From: Macrotis lagotis
Taxonomy: Eukaryota > Chordata > Mammalia > Peramelemorphia > Peramelidae
Assembly (NCBI RefSeq): GCF_037893015.1
Contig: NC_133663.1
Span: 1,526,878-1,590,877 of the forward strand
Direction of reading: 5' to 3'
DNA: 64,000 nucleotides
Under the pieces are notes generated by a model. The model was not told where the DNA came from and did not search any database. It worked only from the letters and a program-made list of their open reading frames with translations. Shown one piece after another: positions 57,000 to 64,000 of the stretch (the stretch's first letter is position 1; each line of letters starts with the position of its first letter). Made by a program: the position numbers and the translations under genes.

Positions 57000-57740
57000 A
57001 CAGCCAAGAGGTAACACCGAGTTTGAGGAGCAGTTGAGCGTCATTGGGTGGGAGCGTCTGTGTCCCAGGCAGGAGAGCTGAAGGATTAAGGGGGCAGAGG
57101 ATTTGATATTTCTTCCTGAGGATGCTAGGAAGCCCCTGGAACATGTAGAGCAAGGGGGAGGGGCATACAGTCTTTGTTTTAGGAAAATCACTTCAGTGGC
57201 TGAGTGAAGGGTGGTTAGAAGTTGGGGTAGGTAGACCCGGAAGCAGCCTACTCCAAGATAAAGTTCAAAGATAACCTAAACACAAAAGGCAGCCTGGGGC
57301 CTGAGGGTCCCAGAGCTCCGTGCACCCCTTTTGACTCTCACAGGGAGTCCAGTGAGTCCAAATGAGAGAGGATGGACACCTCCCTGGCAGTACTTGGGGG
57401 ACCTCAGACATTGTCACATCATGCCAGGTGCCCCCTGGGCTGAGACCCCCAGTCTTATTGCCCAACAGTGGTAGGAGGGCCTGCTAGGTACAGCCCCTGC
57501 TTTCACTACCCTAGTGAGGGTATATAAATGGGAATCAGAGTGGACCTGGGTTTACAGGGTGCTTGAGCTGAACCTCCAAGGGAGTGAGGATGTAGGCAGC
57601 TGGAGGTTATTTGGGGCCAGCCTGCGCAGACCCGTGAAGCCTTTTGTCAGGAAAACTTCCAAATGGGAGCAGAGTGGGCTGCCTGGCCAGGGGAACAGCG
57701 TCCCTGGCCTAGTCTGAGCAGAAGCTAGAGGTCACCTGGG
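57000..57740 (-). repeat. L2 LINE, antisense
   Basis: Antisense L2 landmarks: taggaagcccctggaacatg, tttgttttaggaaaatcact, tcagtggctgagtgaagggt, ggaggttatttggggcc. Decayed; some of the right half is unclear. Confidence 0.6.
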
Positions 57741-57889
57741 TGGGGTTTCTTGTTTAGGGGCTCCTGTCAGCTCTGAGGTCCTGGGATCTTGGGAGTCCAG
57801 CTCTAAGGGGACTTCTACTTCCATTGTTTCTGGCCTAGCTTGATTAGCCTCCAAATCTTCCTCAGGTCCCAGATTCCCTTCGCCTGTGC

Positions 57890-58075
57890 CAAGTCCCCAG
57901 TCTCACTTTCTCCTCTGGAACCATCTGGGTCTGATATGGATCAAGAAGACTGGAGATGGCTCTGGAGGCAAGGCAGTCAGAGGTAAATGACTTGTCCGAG
58001 GACACACAGTATTTAGAGATTTGACCTCAGGTCCTGTGCTCCGTCCACTGGGCCATGTAGCTGCCAGGTAGGATA
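57890..58075 (-). repeat. Long tRNA-derived SINE (300 bp family), antisense, truncated
   Basis: cagtctcactttctcctctg, ctggagatggctctggaggc, gtaaatgacttgtccgagga, tccactgggccatgtagctg. Confidence 0.7.
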
Positions 58076-58639
58076 CAAAGACATGAAGGAAAAGTCCATC
58101 CCTGCCTTCTGACCTTTGTTGGAAACACCATGCAGGCGTACAAACAAATACAAGGTAAGGGGGGGGGGTGGGGGGAGGCAGTAAGGAGTCATATAGGAAA
58201 TGGTCCTTCAGCTGAGCTTTGAAGCAAGCTGGGGCCAGAGGCCCATAGGACTGGAGGGTGGAGGTGGGCAGAGCCACAGAGTCGGGCCCTACTTGCCCTC
58301 CTGGCTCTCTGCATAGCCCTGATGGGTTGGGGTGGGGGGTGTATCTTTTCTGTAGCTCACGAGCCCCCATCAGCGTGGTTCCCCCAAGACGATCAGCTGA
58401 TACAATTTGGTCTGACAGACGTCACTAGCTTTGGGAAAGGAGAATGCCCTAAGGCAGGCCAGAAAAACTCAAAGGAATGGCACTTATCAAACACCCACTA
58501 GGAAGGCTGGAGCCCCAGGACGCCCCCAGCCAGTCCTGCCAGCCCCTGCCCCCAGGGGCTTACAGTCTACTGGGGAGGCAGGAGGAGGAGGGAAATGAGG
58601 AGAGGAGGTGGGCTTCCCGAGAGACGCAGGTGAGTGGGG
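58076..58639. other. UBE2G1 upstream flank
   Basis: Transition from ordinary sequence to the CpG island. Includes G-rich runs near 58160 and 58325. No exon called. Confidence 0.5.
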
Positions 58640-59066
58640 TGGGAGAGGGTGCTGCACCGCTGCCCCCATGCAGGGCCGGCCCGGGGGCAGGGCCTGGCTC
58701 CTGGGCTCTGCGGAGGGCAGGCCTGTGGCCTTGGGCCCTCGGGGGCCGATGGCTTAGAAAAGAGAAGCCCCTGCCCCCTGCCCCCCACCTCTGGCCTCGG
58801 CCTTGCCCTTGGACCCCCCGCCGCCCCGCCCCCGGCCCCTCCCCCCGGCTCCCGCTCGGTGCCCCCCCCAGCACGGACCGGGCCTCGGCGCCGCCTCCCA
58901 GCGCAGGGCATCGCCCCCCGCCCCCCGGGCCCCGCCGCCCGCCCCGACCTCCCCAGCAGGGAGGCTCCGAGCCGCCGCCGCCCCGGCGACCTTCTCCGGA
59001 CTGCGGCTGCGCGCGGGGGCGGGGCCGGCCAGCCCAGCGCCTCGGAGCGGCGCCGGCCGGGGCCAC

Positions 59067-59110
59067 TGCGCCTGCGCCGAGCGGCTCCAGTGCGCCTGCG
59101 CCGAGCGGCC
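59067..59110 (+). promoter_or_regulatory. Tandem NRF1-like sites
   Basis: The 18 bp tgcgcctgcgccgagcgg occurs twice with a 24 bp period (59067 and 59091). Each copy holds a TGCGCCTGCGC core close to the NRF1 consensus (YGCGCAYGCGCR). A third related motif (gcgcaggcgcaggcgcgc) lies in the start of intron 1 at 59705-59722, and gcatgcgcgg is at 59686-59695. Confidence 0.6.
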
Positions 59111-59450
59111 CTGCGCGCAGTGAGCCTGTGGCGAGGGTCGGAGAAGGAGCCGCCGAGGCCGAGCGCGGGCCGCAGCCGGAGGCGAGGCGAGGCGGCGCGG
59201 CGGGCGGGAGCGGGCCGGAGGCGCGGCGGCGCGGCGGGCCCCGGGCGGAGCGCGGCGCGGCGCGAGGAGCGCGGAGGCGAGCGCCCGCGCGGTGACCCGG
59301 GCGAGGCCGGCGGCCTGCCAGCCCGTCGGGCCGCCCCGGCCTCCCGGCCCTCGGGCTCCCCGGGCCCGCCGCCGCCCGGCCCGGCGCAGGGGCGAGCGAG
59401 CCGGCCAGCCCCCGGCCCCGGCGTCCCGCGGGCCCCGGCCCGGCCGGAGG

Positions 59451-59496
59451 ATGACGGAGCTGCAGTCGGCGCTGCTCCTGCGGAGGCAGCTGGCAG
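59451..59496 (+). CDS. UBE2G1: UBE2G1 coding exon 1 (first 15 codons)
   Basis: Encodes MTELQSALLLRRQLA plus the first base of the next codon (G, expected Glu), then a consensus donor, gtgagc, at 59497. As I remember it, this is exactly the N-terminus of mammalian UBE2G1 (MTELQSALLLRRQLAE...), a 170-residue E2 enzyme. It takes ubiquitin from E1 and builds mainly K48-linked chains, working with cullin-RING ligases in cytosol and nucleus. The start has A at -3 (ggaggATGA), acceptable context. The exon covers only the first helix; the UBC fold and the catalytic cysteine are in exons to the right of the window. The frame stays open upstream to a GTG at 59292 but has no ATG there. The 46 bp coding part gives a phase-1 intron. 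Confidence 0.95.
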
Positions 59497-59586
59497 GTGA
59501 GCGCGGCCCGGCCCGGCCTTTGTGTGCCCGGAGCCCCCGGGCCCCCTTTGTCCGGCCCCGCCGCCCCGCCCCGCCCCCCTCCTCCG

Positions 59587-59601
59587 GGGGGGGGGGGGGG
59601 G
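59587..59601 (+). repeat. G15 homopolymer next to exon 1
   Basis: Fifteen consecutive G, followed by several GGGG/GGCGGGG blocks to about 59680, within 100 bases of the exon 1 donor. A strong G-quadruplex candidate. Confidence 0.9.
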
Positions 59602-60326
59602 CCGGGGCCCGGCTCGGGAGCCCGGCGGCGGCGGCGGGGCCGGGGCCGGGGCGGCGGGGGGCGGGGCCGGGGCGGGCATGCGCGGTGGCGCCCGGCGCGG
59701 CCTCGGCGCAGGCGCAGGCGCGCTGGGCCCGGGAGGCGCCCGGCCGCTTCACAATGCGGCCCACGTGCGGCCGGCTTTAAAGCGGCCCCGCCGGGCCCGG
59801 CCGAGGGGTCCCGTCCGGCCGGGGGGTCCGGCCCGGCCGGGGCACGGGGCCGCCCTCCCACAGCACAAGCCCGTGAAGCCCGGGGCCAGCCTCGGAGGCC
59901 CGGGGACCCCCGGCGGCTCTTCCCGGGGACCCGGGCCTGGTGTCGGCCGGGGCAAGGGCCGGCGGGACTCTGCAGCCCCGGGGTGGTCATCCACCGAGAG
60001 GCCGTGCGGCCCCCGGGCCCGGGTGGGGCGGAGGAAAGCCGCGGGGAGCCCCGGGGGGAAGGGAGAAGCAGCCCGCGTAGCCTTGGCAGAGGGAGGGCGA
60101 CCGCGACCCCGGGGAGCACAATGGAACGGGGCGGCACCCCCTGCCGTGACTCCCCTGGTCTACGGGGGAGCCCGGGAGGTGGCGGGGTGTCAGGAAAGAG
60201 CCAGCGGCAGTGAACCGTGTCTAGCCAGGAGCAGGAGGGAGCCTGGGAGGGAGCGCCCGGTGTTACATGCCCGCATCTAGCTCTTGGCCCCTCTAGCGTC
60301 CTTTTTCTGTCTTTGTAGGTACTAAT

Positions 60327-60329
<3 letters not shown>

Positions 60330-60379
<50 letters not shown>
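60330..60379. repeat. (TG)n microsatellite
   Basis: About 24 perfect TG units at the downstream edge of the CpG island. Confidence 0.95.
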
Positions 60380-60380
<1 letters not shown>

Positions 60381-62714
60381 ATTGTTCCAAGTAAGTAAAT
60401 TGCACTGCGAAGGAGCCCTGACTTTGTAATCTGCCCCAGTGGGTACAGCCCCCATGGTACAGGTGACCACCGAGGTCCCTTCCCATCCTCCGCCGCTGAT
60501 CATCACAACTGAGGACACAGCCAGAGGCGGAGTGCGTCTGCCCTGAGGAGAAGGTCCTCTCCTCAGCACCCCTTTCCTGCCCCTTGGAGCCGGTCTCTGT
60601 TCCTCATCTCAGGCAGCCCCGTCCAAGACTTGAATATGAGTTGACCCTCTTGACCAGTCTCTACATAGCAGGATCCACAATATGACAGGGCTGATGAGCA
60701 GATGGAGGTGAGGGACCACGAGGCAGACGAGACCGATGGGAGGTCTCCATCCTGGGCAGTGCCCACCCAGAAGATCCTTGTACTTGGTGGAAAAGGGAGC
60801 TTTTTTCCTCTCAATTGAATTGGGATGCTGTTATTGTTGCTTGGTAAGATTGAAGAGGAGTGCAAAGTGGGGAACCCTCCTGAGGAAGGAGCTACATTGG
60901 AATCACTTCAAACACCAAGGCATTTCTGTGTCCCACCAGCCCTTGGAAGCTGAAGGCCTCCCTCTTTTTTCTTGTTCTCTGTGCCAGGGTTTTAAATCAC
61001 CCACAGAAATCCCCATGTTTGGGGCTCAATCCTTGAAATGCAATGTTTCTCCTCCTTCCCTCCAGGTAGGCTCCCCATCTACTGTGGGTCAGTGGTGACC
61101 CCACGGGCCAGGTCATTTTCACAGCCTTCCACATGGTCTCCTCCATTCTACTGCTCTTGCAGAATGCCCTCACCCCCTAGCAGGGGACTGCCTCCCTTTC
61201 CTTGACCCTGCTTCCTTAGGGCCCCCACCCCCAGGCAAGTGCTCTTTAAATACCTCCTGGTTAACCCTTAACACCCCCCACACACACCTTCATCTGAAAA
61301 TGAGAGGTGGCAGATTTGGGGATGCCCAGACTGAACTGTGATTAGGATATCATTAACGGGTAAAGGACAAGGAAACATGGATATGTTCTATGGAGTCTGG
61401 CTCCTTTCACACCCCTTTGGAATTCACTTCCTTCATCATTGTACTTCTCAAACAACATGGTGAGCTTCTGAAGCACAAAGGGCTGACTCCTGGCTTTCTC
61501 TGGTGGCCAGGGTGCACCCAGTAGGCCTTCAGCGAATACCTCTTGGGAGGTCAGCTGGGTAGAATCCTATTTTAATTCGTTTACCAGGGCCTCAGCTTAC
61601 TGAGCTGCTTCCCAGATGATCAGATTACAGATCCCTGGAAGTATCAAAGTCAGCGAAGATATAAAGAGGGCATTTTTAAAACAACTACTGTATCCAAGTT
61701 CTCTATTACTTTGAAATCTATCTTTGTGTCTGGGGTAACCCAAAAAGATGATTTTTTTAAAAGAAATCAGGGTCATTTTCATAGTTTGCATAGAAAACTT
61801 ATGACATTTTTAATACAGCATTGAATCATTCACCCTGTTTTCAGTCCTAATCTACCAGAAAGAGCTGCACTGCAAAGTCAGCTGCACTGGGGACTGTGTT
61901 TCTCTTCAGAAAGAGGTAGGCAGCATCTCAGAGTGAGGTTCAAATATGTGGCCAGTCCCCAGCGGGAGGCACAGTGGCGTTCTTGGGAAAGAAACATGAA
62001 ACATGACTGTGTTACCCTCTACTTATTAGTTCTTGCCACCACCCCACCACCACCTCCTGCTGCCTCAATGCCCACCTCATGTAATCTCGATGACCACTTG
62101 AGACAGAGAGCAGGTGCCTCCCCTTACATCCTCTGATTTTTCCATTTAGCCAAATTACCCTTCAAGAAGATTGGGGTGGGGACAGGGGGTTGTCAATGGG
62201 ACTGGTGGATGAGCTTTGCTAAGAAGGGTTTTAAGGGGCTTACTTTGTGGGTAGAGGTGAAAAAATAGATGACTATAAAATTGATGACTAAACGTTTCTC
62301 AAAGACTTGGCCCTTGTTGAGTGGCTTCATTGTAGCCCTCAAGCATCCTGTGCCCAGGACTGTCTCCCTTCCCTCTGGACCACACTTCTGCCCTTCTCCA
62401 GTGAGCCAGCCTGCCTTGTCCTCCTTTTGTGCTTGGGTCCTTGGATGAGTCTCAGCTCTAGGGGAGCAGTGTTCACATTGAAGTTTTTTCTTCTTTTTTC
62501 CACCTCTGAGGCAGCACCCAGGACCACCCAGGACTGAGGACATTTTTCATACTTGTCTTTATTGGTTGCTCTGATCAGAAAAGACCTTGCCAAGTGGGCA
62601 TCCTCTCTGGCGTTGTCAAGGCTGCTTCTTGGAGACCAAATTGAAAGCTTTTCCATCTCGGAGAACGAGCAAGGGTTTGGGCTCTGCTCTGCTGGATACT
62701 GGGCAATGCTCTTT

Positions 62715-62855
62715 ACTCCCATTTTACAGATGAAGAAACTGAGGCAGAGGCTAAGTGACTTGCACAGGGTTCCAAGGCTAGTAAATGTCTAAGGCTGGAT
62801 TTGAACTTGGGACTCTTGACACAAGGCCCAGTGCTCTTATCTACTGTAGAACCCT
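62715..62855 (-). repeat. MIR element
   Basis: Reverse-complement MIR: actcccattttacagatgaa, gaaactgaggcagaggctaa, gtgacttgcacagggttcca, gctggatttgaacttgggac, and a head-like end. Confidence 0.75.
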
Positions 62856-63113
62856 TTAACTGACAGGTCTCAGTGCTTTCCTAATGGACCTCATAGAATT
62901 GCTCCCCCAAACTGGCTTGGTTCCTCAGACCATCTTGTGAGACTCTCCTTTGGCCATCTATCTTTCTACATTGCCCCTTCACTTCTACCATCTTGCTTTT
63001 CTTTCTGTTGTATAAATGTGGCCGTTCCCATGGACCTTTTATCTCGCCCTGGGCAATCTTCTCCCCACCTCTGGGGAAGAGTCTCAGGCCTAGATCTCTT
63101 CAACATTTCCATT

Positions 63114-63925
63114 GAATGAGCATTTATTAAGCAGTTACTTTGTGCTAGGGACTCCTAGAAAGTGGTCTTGCCCTCAAGGAAGCTCATCTTGACTAGGGGA
63201 AAGCAGCTTGTTACACCCAAGTCATTTCAGCTGCAATTATTTGAAGGGACAGAGCAGTGTCAAAGGTGAGGAGAAAGAGGGGGCAGGGCCCTGCAGCGCG
63301 CTGCCGAGACTGAGGTGCCGCCTTGTCTAGGGTGCCTCTGGGGAGCACCCATGTCGGGGAGGGGTCTGAGACCAGCTCAGCTAGACAGGGTGGAGTCTAA
63401 AATGAAGGCCTATCAGTACCAAAGGAAGGAGTTTGTGGAGGATGGATTGGAGAGGGGCAAGACAGTGGGAGGTTTGAGAGGGGTGACCAGGACCCGAATA
63501 GGGTGTTGGTCAAAAAGGGAGGGGAGAGCAGAGGTTGCAAGACTTAGTAAATGGAGAGACTGATCATCCCTCTAGAATGGCTGGGATGACAAGAAAGCTG
63601 AGGAAAGGTCTGATAGAAATAGGAAAGTTGAGGAAGAAGATTGGCTTGTTGTCCGAAGATGTGCTTAGGGAGAATGTGGGTGAAGCCAGCTGTCTGATGG
63701 AAGGTCGGCTTTAGGAGCTTGAAACTCAGCAGAGGGATGTGGCTTTGGAGCCCTCTGCATAGAGATGGTTAGTGAAGCAGGGGTCGGGCTGATGAGAAGA
63801 TCAGTCCAGAGCCCTGGGATATGCTGCCATAGAGGAGCGTGGGGGGGGGGGGTCATTGGCAATAATCAGGAGGCCAAGAAGGGCATGTAGAGGGGAGACC
63901 TGAGAAATAGCTCTTGGGTTGACCA
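63114..63925 (-). repeat. L2 LINE, antisense
   Basis: Starts gaatgagcatttattaagca, gttactttgtgctagggact, cttgccctcaaggaagctca (reverse complement of the L2 3' end) and continues with L2-like gaaacagtgg/gtttgagagg and catagagatggttagtgaag text. Contains a G11 run at about 63841. Confidence 0.65.
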
Positions 63926-64000
63926 GTTGAGAGGCTGTTATCCTGGAATGGTTTTGCCACGGCCATTTCAGGATCCTCATTTGCCATCTGAGGAAACTGA

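Larger units (their letters stand above)
58640..60290 (+). promoter_or_regulatory. UBE2G1: CpG-island promoter of UBE2G1
   Basis: GC content and CpG density rise sharply here and fall again after about 60290, in strong contrast with the rest of the window. The first coding exon sits in the middle. No TATA box is seen just upstream of the ATG, which fits a housekeeping CpG-island promoter with dispersed starts. The transcription start cannot be fixed from sequence; 59100-59400 is plausible. Long frames on both strands (up to 669 codons) are a by-product of the GC-rich composition. Confidence 0.9.
59497..64000 (+). other. UBE2G1: UBE2G1 intron 1 (start)
   Basis: Begins with gtgagc. No acceptor followed by the expected second-exon peptide (ELNKNPVEGFSAGL) was found before the end of the window, so the intron exceeds 4.5 kb; this gene has a very long first intron in other mammals. 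It holds a G15 run, a TG microsatellite, one MIR and one L2. Stretches at about 60380-62710 and 62851-63113 show nothing else I recognise. Confidence 0.85.

Noticed and set aside
58560-60569. 669-codon open frame on the minus strand across the UBE2G1 CpG island, and several 240-370 codon frames on both strands
   Set aside because: GC-rich sequence is poor in stop codons in all frames. The peptides are Pro/Arg/Ala/Gly runs without domains, and the real exon lies on the plus strand within them.

Overview
The window looks like vertebrate, almost certainly marsupial, nuclear DNA. The clues are many copies of a roughly 150 bp tRNA-derived SINE (head gcagctaggtggcgcagtgg, tail ccttgcaaaaacctaaaaa), several layers of L1 LINE copies with a G-rich 3' end of marsupial type, old L2 and MIR copies, long CA/TCC microsatellites, and one CpG-island promoter. 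There are no bacterial-type operons, no CRISPR array and no dense coding. More than 95% of the window is intronic or intergenic.

Two host genes can be recognised, each by one exon. On the minus strand, 25453-25642 is an internal exon of a Spinster-type transporter that best fits SPNS3. On the plus strand, 59451-59496 is the first coding exon of UBE2G1 (ubiquitin-conjugating enzyme E2 G1), inside a strong CpG island (about 58640-60290). As I recall the human map, the same two genes are head-to-head neighbours on 17p13.2, so the arrangement supports both calls. Everything right of 59496 is UBE2G1 intron 1. Everything left of 25453 is probably SPNS3 intron or 3' sequence. The stretch between should hold the 5' part of SPNS3, but I could not recognise any other SPNS3 exon by eye.

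Layout. 1-8.2 kb: unique sequence with scattered SINE, MIR and L2. 8.3-20.3 kb: an L1 graveyard, with one ORF2-rich old copy, two 3' fragments, then a nearly full-length old L1 (13.2-20.3 kb) that has itself been hit by a younger L1 and several SINEs. 20.3-34 kb: mostly unique intronic DNA with microsatellites, L2/MIR fragments, the SPNS3 exon and a possible 7SL-derived copy. 35-42.3 kb: L1 and SINE fragments. 42-49.5 kb: an RTE-like fragment and a long L2 copy carrying a nested L1, LTR and SINE stack. 50-56.5 kb: more L1, including one with a 5' inversion. 56.5-58.5 kb: L2 and an older SINE. 58.6-60.3 kb: UBE2G1 promoter and exon 1. 60.3-64 kb: intron 1 with MIR and L2.

No new gene system was seen. 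The best material is the insertion history (nested elements with legible target-site duplications), the duplicated NRF1-like promoter motif at UBE2G1, and the apparently missing 5' exons of SPNS3. Repeat family names come from memory of family consensus sequences, not from a database search. SINE family names in particular are tentative.
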